Shown: positions 9,501 through 16,137 of the stretch, piece after piece
Layout of the letters: each line of letters begins with the position of its first letter
Position numbering within the stretch: position 1 is the stretch's first letter
Virus record (IMG/VR): IMGVR_UViG_3300048004_000019
Coordinates: 1-21,509 of that record
DNA: 21,509 nt
Reading direction: 5' to 3' (one strand)
Source of the DNA: a virus
Made by a program: the position numbers and the translations under genes
The notes under the pieces: model-generated
Told to the model about the DNA's origin: nothing
Seen by the model: only the letters and a program-made list of their open reading frames with translations
Database searches by the model: none

Positions 9501-11931
9501 ACTACTATTTCAATTTGCTGGTTATCCGACTGCATTTAATAACATTGTAATGAAAAGGTTTGTAAATGAAAGTTTTAAATACCCGATGTCTGCTTCTCCT
9601 AAAGTACTAGGGGCTACTTTAGCTATGACTTCAGTAGCCGTATTAGGTAATTATTTAAGAAGTGAAGGTAGTTCTTTTGTGGACTATCAAACTGGTAGAC
9701 CTAAAGAATTTGGCGAAATAATAGCTGATGCTTGGGCAAGGTGGGGAGGTTTTGCTTTCTTTGATTATGGTAGAAGAATAAATCAAAATTTTAAATATGG
9801 TTCAGGAACTATTGGCTCAATAGCTAAAGGAGTAACTGGTCCTTTACCTGCAGATATAGTAGATACAATTTTATATAGAAAGGGTCTTTTTTCTTTAGGT
9901 GCTTCTAACTTTCCGGGATATGGAGCTTTAGGTTTAGTTGATAAAGATATGCAAAAAAATGCAAGAAAAGCAGGAAGAGATTTAGATAATAAATTAGCAG
10001 AATTTATGTTTGGTGAAAAAAAATCTTCATCCTCTAATAGAAGAGTAAGATATAGAACTGGAGGACCTTCAGTTAATGTTCCTAATGCTCCTGCTAGACC
10101 AGAAGAAAGAGTAAATAAAAATACTGGTATGCCTTATGATTTAGAAGCTGGACCAACTGCACAGCCTGAGAAAGATAGAAAAGGTTTTAGTGAAGAAGGT
10201 AAGTTACTAGCAACACTAGAAAGAAGACAAAAGAAATTTATAGGCGGTGTAGAAAATTTAAATGATGACTCTATTCCTATGCCTAACCCTATAAATAGAA
10301 ATGATGACTCTATTCCTATGCCTAACCCTATAAATAGAAATGATGACTCTATTCCTATGCCTAGTTTAGGTAAACCCCCTATGTCTAAAGATACAGTTAT
10401 AGATATGGTTAAAGATAAGTCTTGGTTTAAAAGAGCTACTGAACCAGAAGGAGAATTATATAAAGGCAAACATACTTTACTAACAACTTCTATGGAAGCA
10501 GACGGTAAAGAATATTTATTTCCTACAATTAGAGAAGTAAATGGAAAACTTAAAAAACTATCAAATAAAGATGCTTTTAAAGAAGCAATGAGCAAAAAAG
10601 ATTTTTTAGTCTTTGAAGGTAAAGATAAAAGAGAACAAGCTACTGAAGTATCTAAAATAATAAGCAATCTTATTATGCCTACCAGAGATACTAGAATGAA
10701 AAAAGTTACTGGCGGTGTTGGAGCAACTGTTGAGTCTTTGATTAATAAAAAAAGCGATGAACCTGTTAGATATAACAATCCCGGAAATATAGAAGAAGGT
10801 CAAGGATATGCAGGAGAAACTGGTAATGTTTATAACGAAAAAAGAAGAAAAGAAGGAATGAAAGCTTTTGTGGTATTTGATACTCCAGAAGCCGGTATTC
10901 GTGCAATCATGAGAGATACTAGAAATAAAATTAAAAATAGTAAGGGAGATTTAAAAGCTATGATATATAGATATGCTCCTCCAAGTGATAAAAACCCTAC
11001 AGAAAAATATTATAATTTTGTTTTAGGAATGGTAAATAATAAAAAAATTGTAACTGAAGAAGACATACCTAATATTGTGAGAGGTATTATTAAATTTGAA
11101 AATACAAAAGAACTTGCAGATTTTTATTTACAGCCAGAAATTTTTAATAAAGCTATCGCAATAAGTAAACAAGATTTTCCAGAGGGCACTACTACTCAAC
11201 AAATGTTAGAAGCAGTTAATTATTATAAAAGACAAAAATTTGACTCTGGTGGAGATGCAGAAGAAAAAATAAACTTGAACTTTAAGGAAAGAGCTAAAAA
11301 TATTAATGAAACTTATAAAGATAAACCTTTTCATAAAAACATAGATTTTGATTTACTAAGAGACATAGGAAAAAATCCAGTAAGTTCTTATAAATTTGGA
11401 GATAGATACGCACTAGGAAAGAACAACGAAAGAATTGCACTTCCAGATAGTGCTATACGTTTTGCAAATGTTTATTTTAACGCAGCTAAAGCTTTAGGTT
11501 ACAGCGACAACCAAGCTTTAGCAATAACAACTTCTGCTGCTCAAGAAACTGGGTACGGTGCAAAAACAGGTGCTAATTCGTTTGGTATTAAAGCTAGAAA
11601 AGGAGAACCTTATAAAGAAGTAATTACACATGAAGAAAATGCCGAAGGCAGGAAAAAAGAAACTCATAAATTTTATGATTTATCTAACGGAACAGTTCAA
11701 GATAATATTCAATTATTCACACAGACTATGGAAAGAGAATACCCGTCTTATTGGAAAAGTCTTGATACAGAACCTTACTCTAAAGCCATAAAATATTTAC
11801 AAGACATAAACAGAGGTGGTTACAGAAAAGTAGGCACTGGTTATGCTACTGACAAAAATTACTTAAAAAACCTAGATGCCGTACATAAAGGTGTTAAAGA
11901 AAGAATAGGCTATTTTAATGATACTCTATAG
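6541..11931 (+). CDS. Giant internal virion protein with two C-terminal cell-wall modules (gp16-like)
   Basis: This 1,796-aa protein is the largest gene here; T7 gp16 has 1,318 aa. Residues 1-1,200 are helical, with hydrophobic stretches near 160-195, 250-275 and 1,020-1,040 that could insert into membrane. Residues 1,241-1,274 are 2.6 perfect copies of a 13-residue repeat. Residues about 1,287-1,378 form a small domain (TLLTTSMEADGKEYLFPTIR). Residues about 1,405-1,560 start RYNNPGNI and include FDTPEAGIRAI, as in wall-lysis modules of phage structural proteins. Residues about 1,640-1,796 resemble a GH73/FlgJ-type glucosaminidase: Glu1669 in AAQETGYG, NSFGIKA at 1,679-1,685 and GYATD at 1,767-1,771. 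It probably enters the periplasm during DNA ejection and opens peptidoglycan. T7 gp16 has its transglycosylase at the N-terminus instead. AAAGGA at 6524-6529 precedes the ATG. Confidence 0.75.
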   Translation: MSLFTTEPSSLNSNKITEEKEKQPINLQDEPINHRGEGNFLLTDDKYKNLFSTDSKTDPIPVKKQSFQPLDYRTLKTNYGVTDFENNKEVIRDAEKVLGYFGSNDEIVEWLRDAEISTTSLVARALKSKNAPDEIKSAYARLQNNFRKAKLKNPTEWIGLLKNGFVDVMADPLTLVSLMAAPFTAGTSLAARTALNQAIKQGLKRYSMSEATKLAARPAILTGAEGAAWSGLHNYYNQDLDINLGLRNNLDLNELITATTAGGVIGGGLGFVSGALDGRRYFKKQYIMHNPDAQIKIADSKTRKQVVETEQAYDAILPTQRSPRVLVERAIGTFVGKATTPLLTTAKSSKTLDYFLRMLRYDYGRTTFGSGFKEKTDEAALSLSEGIALGFGKRHYPLEQIFNKLGRTSRFKNFFQARITEQDNAALLKLLQTRGTAKQFKYKEEVLDVSDEVKEAYKGVKKLLDDTFDEGVDEGIFRKQNKVKNYFPRIFSFGLLQANKDQFKDLLKAYGYATPVNTKPKKYKKYYNKLELDKKEGERTIELGIPADAKTIDQETFGLQEKYGVDSFEDLAILRKVKESEVAKKAIDLKADEIVENMLAMRHTPFEFRPTGSVGAGKGYMQHRVFTKIPDDELADFLETDVTDVLTDYFTSTTQTIERTKRFGLTNGEFEENIVQKIKQELNDNVPTNLTTEQKIQYSEDIEAVLEKVRNLHGKSTGLDVDRPTTLGGGKLQEISEWGRLSQQMAHLPLAVISSVTEPIIMLSRVGVTDVPAATAEIGKSLVKGIQKAVDRTIQGARSLSGKKVTFKDLDDDYWKELYEVGLALESATLDGFDRLASGDALTGKRAKGFQNMFFKMNFLTQWTQSVQAASFVTGQKIIRRNAQKLYEDSIGATTLSTGNFRNAGVNQKDYLTGQLNELGIDEQDAINWYRQSLNENKEFDVNLSQGLDFYSEKYLPGAGRFVNEVILNPSVAAANKPLMFSHPAGKLLFQFAGYPTAFNNIVMKRFVNESFKYPMSASPKVLGATLAMTSVAVLGNYLRSEGSSFVDYQTGRPKEFGEIIADAWARWGGFAFFDYGRRINQNFKYGSGTIGSIAKGVTGPLPADIVDTILYRKGLFSLGASNFPGYGALGLVDKDMQKNARKAGRDLDNKLAEFMFGEKKSSSSNRRVRYRTGGPSVNVPNAPARPEERVNKNTGMPYDLEAGPTAQPEKDRKGFSEEGKLLATLERRQKKFIGGVENLNDDSIPMPNPINRNDDSIPMPNPINRNDDSIPMPSLGKPPMSKDTVIDMVKDKSWFKRATEPEGELYKGKHTLLTTSMEADGKEYLFPTIREVNGKLKKLSNKDAFKEAMSKKDFLVFEGKDKREQATEVSKIISNLIMPTRDTRMKKVTGGVGATVESLINKKSDEPVRYNNPGNIEEGQGYAGETGNVYNEKRRKEGMKAFVVFDTPEAGIRAIMRDTRNKIKNSKGDLKAMIYRYAPPSDKNPTEKYYNFVLGMVNNKKIVTEEDIPNIVRGIIKFENTKELADFYLQPEIFNKAIAISKQDFPEGTTTQQMLEAVNYYKRQKFDSGGDAEEKINLNFKERAKNINETYKDKPFHKNIDFDLLRDIGKNPVSSYKFGDRYALGKNNERIALPDSAIRFANVYFNAAKALGYSDNQALAITTSAAQETGYGAKTGANSFGIKARKGEPYKEVITHEENAEGRKKETHKFYDLSNGTVQDNIQLFTQTMEREYPSYWKSLDTEPYSKAIKYLQDINRGGYRKVGTGYATDKNYLKNLDAVHKGVKERIGYFNDTL
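10261..10362 (+). repeat. 39-base in-frame tandem repeat, 2.6 copies
   Basis: Units at 10261-10299 and 10300-10338 are identical at every base, followed by a 24-base partial copy at 10339-10362. The unit is 13 codons, NDDSIPMPNPINR, so the reading frame is kept. It lies in a linker between the membrane/helical part and the C-terminal modules of the giant virion protein. Perfect identity, including third codon positions, points to recent slippage-type expansion. Confidence 0.95.
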
Positions 11932-12166
11932 AGAAAAAGATTTAGATGAAGCTTACAAGATAGATTGTAAAGCTCGTACTCGTAATGACATGCCTTGGAT
12001 AAAGCGAGAAGATTTTAGAACTATCTATGAAGACTTAATGGATTTGTATATGATACAACTAAGTCCTAGACAGCTCTTAGAAGTTGAAGAGATTCCTGAA
12101 GTATTACTAGACTCATTAAAAGGAATACTAAATAAAAGCTTACACTTTGAACCAGAGGAAAAGTAA
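11918..12166 (+). CDS. Hypothetical small protein
   Basis: This 82-aa, charged, mainly helical protein has no signal or membrane segment and no motif I recognise. Visible features are a cluster of aromatic and charged residues (RNDMPWIKREDFRTIYEDLMDLYMIQLS) and an acidic middle. Its ATG lies 14 bases inside the end of the giant virion gene and its stop shares one base with the start of the holin-like gene, so it is translated as part of that chain. The placement between ejection and lysis genes suggests a virion or lysis accessory protein, without further support. Confidence 0.65.
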   Translation: MILYREKDLDEAYKIDCKARTRNDMPWIKREDFRTIYEDLMDLYMIQLSPRQLLEVEEIPEVLLDSLKGILNKSLHFEPEEK

Positions 12167-12600
12167 TGGGCTTTCCGTTTGAAATAATTACTATGCTTGG
12201 TTCTACTGTTCTCAGTGGAGTTATGAGTATTTGGGCAGAAAGTAGAAAAGCAAAAGCAGAAGAACAAAAGCTACTTATCTCTAGGGGCGAGTTTGAAATG
12301 AAAGCTGTAGCTGCTGCTCGTAACGTAGACAATGTAGGCTTTCAATGGACTAGAAGAATTATCGCACTAACTGCTATCTTTGCGATTGTAGTGTTGCCAA
12401 AGTTAGTTGCAGTTTTTGCTCCAGATATTGCTGTTACAGTTGGGTATACGCAGTTTAAGCCCGGATTTTTATTCTTTACTCAAGACGTAGAGATATTTAA
12501 ATGGATAACATTTGAGGGCTTAGTAATAACTCAATTAGATACAAACTTAGTATCGGCTATTATCGGTATGTATTTTGGTGGTAGCTTAGTAAAGCGATGA
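12166..12600 (+). CDS. Three-helix membrane protein, probable holin
   Basis: This 144-aa protein has hydrophobic segments at about 4-22 (FEIITMLGSTVLSGVMSIW), 64-84 (IIALTAIFAIVVLPKLVAVF) and 127-142 (NLVSAIIGMYFGGSLV), separated by a charged helix (RKAKAEEQK) and a loop with GFLFFTQDVE. The pattern MGFPxEIITMLGS, NVGFQWTRRIIALTAIFAIVVLP and SAIIGMYFGGSL is one I recall from many marine T7-like phages, where it is usually called a putative holin or hypothetical. A holin opens the inner membrane for lysis. No separate endolysin gene is in the window. The ATG overlaps the previous TAA by one base, and purine-rich AGAGGAAAAG precedes it. Family recognition is from memory; the holin role is not proven. 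Confidence 0.75.
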   Translation: MGFPFEIITMLGSTVLSGVMSIWAESRKAKAEEQKLLISRGEFEMKAVAAARNVDNVGFQWTRRIIALTAIFAIVVLPKLVAVFAPDIAVTVGYTQFKPGFLFFTQDVEIFKWITFEGLVITQLDTNLVSAIIGMYFGGSLVKR

Positions 12601-12884
12601 AAGGATTAGACTATATAGGCATAATAGAAACAATAGGAATACCTATGGTAGGTGCTATCGGCATGGGGTATTTAGTATGGCTAGTAGTAAAGTTTTTGAT
12701 GGCTGATATTCATAAAAAATTAGATACTCAGCATCAAATGATTGTTGCCTTGATAGATAGAATCAGGCAAATGGATAATGATATGATTCGAATTGATGCC
12801 ATGTGTAGAGCTGCAATGGGTCTAGACCCTGATGTCAGTCGAATAGCCAGAGCAGACGGTCAGAAAGACCAACGCAAAGACTAA
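12597..12884 (+). CDS. Small membrane protein with cytoplasmic helix
   Basis: This 95-aa protein has one hydrophobic segment at about residues 8-33 (IIETIGIPMVGAIGMGYLVW and onward), followed by a helix (HKKLDTQHQMIVALIDRIRQMDND) and a polar tail. It starts inside the stop of the holin-like gene (ATGA), so the two are translationally coupled. The architecture resembles small accessory membrane proteins next to phage holins. A holin partner or anti-holin is a reasonable guess, but nothing in the sequence shows it. It is similar in plan, not visibly in sequence, to the 80-aa protein at 29-271. Confidence 0.7.
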   Translation: MKGLDYIGIIETIGIPMVGAIGMGYLVWLVVKFLMADIHKKLDTQHQMIVALIDRIRQMDNDMIRIDAMCRAAMGLDPDVSRIARADGQKDQRKD

Positions 12885-12905
12885 CCATAAAAACTTTATC
12901 AGGTG

Positions 12906-12926
12906 CTGAATAGCTTGTTTATTCGG
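12906..12926 (+). other. RNA hairpin between lysis-type genes and a small peptide gene
   Basis: CTGAATA at 12906-12912 can pair with TATTCGG at 12920-12926 (seven pairs, one of them G-U) around a seven-base loop. GAATAG at 12908-12913 can alternatively pair with CTATTC at 12936-12941. Neither is followed by a T run, so a plain intrinsic terminator is not supported. The second pairing ends five bases before the AGGAGG of the 27-aa gene, so an effect on its translation is conceivable. This 73-base gap (12885-12957) is the longest gap between genes in the window. Confidence 0.4.
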
Positions 12927-12945
12927 TAGAATTAACTATTCCTAA

Positions 12946-12951
12946 AGGAGG
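12946..12951 (+). promoter_or_regulatory. Strong ribosome-binding site of the 27-aa peptide gene
   Basis: AGGAGG lies six bases before the ATG at 12958. It is one of the best Shine-Dalgarno matches in the window, and it is the main reason to accept the very short gene behind it. Confidence 0.75.
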
Positions 12952-12957
12952 AAAAAC

Positions 12958-13041
12958 ATGAGAACAGACGAAACTGTATGCGTATTGTGCATAATGTTTT
13001 GGGTTGGACTAGCTATGTTTTATGCTAGTGTAACTATTTAA
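12958..13041 (+). CDS. 27-residue single-span membrane peptide
   Basis: The frame encodes a short polar start (MRTDET) and then about 21 hydrophobic residues, VCVLCIMFWVGLAMFYASVT, with two Cys, ending at TAA 13039-13041. A consensus AGGAGG six bases upstream makes translation likely. Its stop overlaps the stop of the opposite-strand 77-aa gene (13038-13040). It is the last gene of the rightward block. Tiny single-span peptides near phage lysis genes can be holin-like, regulators of holins or toxins; which one applies here cannot be told from sequence. Confidence 0.6.
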   Translation: MRTDETVCVLCIMFWVGLAMFYASVTI

Positions 13042-13271
13042 TCACTATTTTGAACACGAGCATTTAAATATGATTCAATATAACTATGTATTGCATCAAG
13101 TTTAACTGTAGCTTCCCTAATTATAATCCTAAGATTTTCATAGTCTTGTGGGGCTAGGTGTTTTTTAAGTTTCGTTATATCAACTTTAGTTCTTTCTGTA
13201 ACTAAGTTGCCACTTTTATCATACAATAATCTATAAGCTAAAAGTTGTGCTTCATTTCGTTTCGTTTTCAT
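13038..13271 (-). CDS. Hypothetical protein downstream of nrdB
   Basis: This 77-aa basic protein is helical and has no motif I recognise (MKTKRNEAQLLAYRLLYD at the N-terminus, NLRIIIREATVKLDAIHSYI near the end). Its ATG lies within the last codons of nrdB (20-base overlap), the usual arrangement in this leftward operon, and no other frame here is a better candidate. It is the last gene of the block and its stop overlaps that of the convergent 27-aa gene. Coding status rests on the overlap pattern and the amino-acid composition. Confidence 0.6.
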   Translation of the reverse strand: MKTKRNEAQLLAYRLLYDKSGNLVTERTKVDITKLKKHLAPQDYENLRIIIREATVKLDAIHSYIESYLNARVQNSD

Positions 13272-14244
13272 TGTTAAATCCTGTAAAGGTTAATTGTCCA
13301 TAATCACCTCTCAGTCCGGCTTTTTGATATGAGGTAGCTCTACCTTCAAAAAAGTTTTGATGCTCTACTCCTAACACATCATCTAACCAGCCTAAAGGAT
13401 TATCTTTCTGATTATAATTAGGTTTAAGTCCTAACTGTAATAACCTTCTATCAGCAATGTATTTGTTGTACGCATACATTTCTTCTTTAGTTAATCCTTC
13501 TATATCTCCCATTTCAAATACTAAGTCCAAGAACTTTTCTTCTAGTTTTACCATCTCTCTACATATCTGATAGATTTCTTTTTTAAAGTCATCTGTCCAG
13601 ATGTCTAGATTTTCTTTGATAAATTCTCTAAATAATTTAGTCATTGCTTCTACATGTAAGCTTTCATCTTTAATAGAATAAGCCACAATTTGACACATGC
13701 CTTTCATCTTACCAAATCTTTGAAAGTTCATGAGTATAGCGAAGCTACTGAATAGCTGTAAGCCTTCCGTAAAGGCTGAATAAACGGCTAAAGCTTTGGC
13801 GATAGTCCTTTTATCAGACTTAATAGTTTTAAGGTCTGTAATGTACTCATGCTTGTTAGACATTTCTTCGTATTCGGCAAAAGCTTTATACTCCATTTCA
13901 GGCATACCAACAGTATCTAATAGTAAACTGTAGGCATGTTGATGAATTGCTTCCATGTTGCCAAAGGACAGCATCATCATTCTAGCTTCTGGAAGTTTGA
14001 AAAGTTGCATATACTTTTCTACATATCCCGAAGCAACATCTACATCTGACTGAGTAAACAATCTGAATATCTGAACTAAAAGATTCTTTTCTGAATCAGT
14101 TAATCTTTCATTCCAATCTTTTACATCGGTATGTAGTGGTACTGACATTGGATGCCAGTGCATTCTGTTTTGTAAATCGTAATACTCAAACATCCAACTG
14201 TAGTCAAATGGTTTGTAGTAATCTCTAGTTTTTAATAGGCTCAT
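13252..14244 (-). CDS. nrdB: Ribonucleotide reductase class Ia, beta subunit
   Basis: This 330-aa protein holds the di-iron centre and stable tyrosyl radical that start each reduction of ribonucleotides to deoxyribonucleotides. Aligned by eye with E. coli NrdB, the metal ligands are Asp67, Glu98, His101, Glu160, Glu194 and His197, and the radical Tyr is Tyr105 (in MEAIHQHAYS). All are present, so the enzyme should be a normal tyrosyl-radical type. The spellings FTQSDVDVASGY and AYSLLLDTVGMPE are those of alphaproteobacterial NrdB, suggesting acquisition from such a host. The ATG follows the nrdA stop directly with no gap, and GAGGGA in the last nrdA codons can act as ribosome-binding site. 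It supplies dNTPs for phage replication. Confidence 0.95.
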   Translation of the reverse strand: MSLLKTRDYYKPFDYSWMFEYYDLQNRMHWHPMSVPLHTDVKDWNERLTDSEKNLLVQIFRLFTQSDVDVASGYVEKYMQLFKLPEARMMMLSFGNMEAIHQHAYSLLLDTVGMPEMEYKAFAEYEEMSNKHEYITDLKTIKSDKRTIAKALAVYSAFTEGLQLFSSFAILMNFQRFGKMKGMCQIVAYSIKDESLHVEAMTKLFREFIKENLDIWTDDFKKEIYQICREMVKLEEKFLDLVFEMGDIEGLTKEEMYAYNKYIADRRLLQLGLKPNYNQKDNPLGWLDDVLGVEHQNFFEGRATSYQKAGLRGDYGQLTFTGFNNENETK

Positions 14245-16137
14245 TTATCCCTCACAAGCAATACATTCCACTTCATCTAACTTAATTCGTGGAACTTTAA
14301 TGTTAACATTCTCTGCAGCTTTAGCAGCATCAGACCTAAAATAGTAAAGTGATTTTAATTTATTAGCACCGTACCAATGAACATCACTAACATACTGTAA
14401 GTATTCATTATGTTGTTCTTGATTCTGAGTTGAATCAGGTAAGATAAAAAATAGATTAACACTTTGACTTTGACATATAAACTCTTGTCGCTTATATGCA
14501 TGTTCGACAACCCAGATTTGATTTATCTCATCTGCGGTTTTAAATATTTCTTTTTCTTCTTTTGTAAATAACTTTAACTCTTGTATTGACCCACGATTAT
14601 CACTAATATCTTGCCAAACTTTCTTACGCTTTTTAGGGTCAGTTATTTTTTTGTTGATGAGTTTTTCGAGGTTTTTATTTCTAACTTTGTAGCTTCCAGA
14701 TAACGTTTTGTGAGTGAAGACGTTAGCCCTGATAGGCTCGATGGACGGAGAAGTTCCCCCACAAATAATACTGGAACTAGCATTAGGTGCAACAGCAAGG
14801 AGATGGCAATTCCTAAGACCAGAATTAGAAATATCAGGAGCTTCCCCCCGTAATACAGCAAGTCTTCTAGATGCAAGAACAGCAGCTCCTTTGATGAACT
14901 TAAATAATTTATAGTTGATTCCAGTCGAGAAGATTCCCTCAAAGGGAACGTTTTGATTTTGTAAATAAGAATGAAAACCCATTGCACCAAGACCGATAGA
15001 CCTTTCACGATAGGCTGAATAAGCAGCTTTTGTAAAGCCTTCTTTACCTTCTTTAATGTGCTTTTTAAATCTTTCATAGTTTGCATTGTAACCTCCAAGT
15101 GAATTTAAATCGACTGCATTTTCAATAAAGTGTTCTAATACATTGTCAAGCATAGTAACTAAATCATCTATAAATTTATCATCTTTAGACCATTCATCAA
15201 AGTGTTCAAGGTTAACACTTGACAAACAACATACTGCAGTTCTCTCGTCATTAGTAGGTAAGGTTATCTCTGAACATAAGTTACTTTGTCTTACCTCTAA
15301 GCCTAAATCTTTTTGTCCTTGTGGTAGAGCATCATTACAGTTATCTATATTGACAATGTAAGGCTCTCCAGTTTCTGCTCTAGCATCTAATAATTTGGAC
15401 CAGAGTTCTCTAGCTTTTATAATCTTAACAGCTTCATTTGTTTTCGGGTCAATCAACCGCCAATCATCATCTTCTTCTACAGCAGTTAAGAAAGCATTAG
15501 TTATGTTAACTCCATTATGTAAGTTCAAACATTTTCTATTTACATCGCCTCCAGATTCTTTTCTCATTACCATAAACTCTTCAATCTCTGGATGAGATAT
15601 ATCCATGTAAGCAGCGTAGCTACCTCTTCTAGTAACACCTTGATTGAAGGCTAACATTTGAGAGTCTACTACTTTCATAAAAGGTATTGAGCCAGTAGAT
15701 TTACTACCATTACTTGTAGGTATACCATCACTTCTAATATCTCCCCAGTAACCACCAATACCGCCACCAGAACTAGCTAACCAAATGTTTTCATCATAGT
15801 GGCTAGATAAACCTTCACGGTTATCAGGAACATAATTAAGAAAACAACTAATAGGTAAGCCTCTAGTTGTACCGCCATTAGAAAGAATAGGGGTAGAAAA
15901 CATAAACCAAAGATTAGAAACATAGTTATAAATTCTTTGAGCCATATCAAAGTCGGTTTCTTCTTTAAAGGTAGAAACAAATATAGAGGCTCTAGCGAAT
16001 GCTTCTTGTGGCGAAGTTTCATTCTGCCATAAGTATCTATCTTGAAGCGTATCTAAACTAAACTTATCTAATTTTTTATCTCTATCATAATTTATTATGA
16101 TTCCTAAGTAAGGGTGTTCTCCTTTTTTATCACTCAT
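14245..16137 (-). CDS. nrdA: Ribonucleotide reductase class Ia, alpha subunit
   Basis: This 630-aa catalytic subunit reduces nucleoside diphosphates using the radical supplied by NrdB. Active-site residues are seen at Cys98 (LPISCFL), Asn286/Cys288/Glu290 (NLCSE) and Cys303 (AVCCLSS), matching E. coli Cys225, Asn437/Cys439/Glu441 and Cys462. The radical-transfer pair Tyr598-Tyr599 (KSLYYF) is present, and the C-terminal tail has a reducible Cys pair (CIAC, 625-628). Only 97 residues precede the first active-site Cys, against about 224 in E. coli, so the N-terminal ATP-cone that senses dATP is missing. No intron or intein interrupts it. GAGGAAAC precedes the ATG, and the gene overlaps the DUF3310 gene by eight bases. 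Confidence 0.95.
   Translation of the reverse strand: MSDKKGEHPYLGIIINYDRDKKLDKFSLDTLQDRYLWQNETSPQEAFARASIFVSTFKEETDFDMAQRIYNYVSNLWFMFSTPILSNGGTTRGLPISCFLNYVPDNREGLSSHYDENIWLASSGGGIGGYWGDIRSDGIPTSNGSKSTGSIPFMKVVDSQMLAFNQGVTRRGSYAAYMDISHPEIEEFMVMRKESGGDVNRKCLNLHNGVNITNAFLTAVEEDDDWRLIDPKTNEAVKIIKARELWSKLLDARAETGEPYIVNIDNCNDALPQGQKDLGLEVRQSNLCSEITLPTNDERTAVCCLSSVNLEHFDEWSKDDKFIDDLVTMLDNVLEHFIENAVDLNSLGGYNANYERFKKHIKEGKEGFTKAAYSAYRERSIGLGAMGFHSYLQNQNVPFEGIFSTGINYKLFKFIKGAAVLASRRLAVLRGEAPDISNSGLRNCHLLAVAPNASSSIICGGTSPSIEPIRANVFTHKTLSGSYKVRNKNLEKLINKKITDPKKRKKVWQDISDNRGSIQELKLFTKEEKEIFKTADEINQIWVVEHAYKRQEFICQSQSVNLFFILPDSTQNQEQHNEYLQYVSDVHWYGANKLKSLYYFRSDAAKAAENVNIKVPRIKLDEVECIACEG

Noticed and set aside
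10261-10362. Possible CRISPR array
   Set aside because: The units are directly joined without spacers and encode an in-frame peptide repeat.
10134-10778. Long open frame on the minus strand inside the giant virion gene (214 codons)
   Set aside because: It is a mirror of the AT-rich coding frame and the 39-base repeat, gives Ser/Leu/Ile-rich sequence without motifs, and would lie antisense to a clearly coding region.
12025-12332. Overlapping minus-strand frames of 80 and 88 codons under the 82-aa and holin-like genes
   Set aside because: Both lie antisense to plus-strand genes with coupled starts and stops, and neither shows a motif.
12906-12941. Intrinsic terminator of the rightward block
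   Set aside because: The stems are short and AT-rich, and no T-run follows on either strand.
12885-12957. Sigma-70 or phage RNA polymerase promoter in the gap
   Set aside because: TTGTTT at 12915-12920 has no matching -10 box at suitable spacing, and no repeated promoter-like sequence was found elsewhere in the window.
14643-15098. Minus-strand frame of 151 codons overlapping nrdA
   Set aside because: It is in another frame of nrdA, whose catalytic residues span the region; the Leu-rich product is a by-product.
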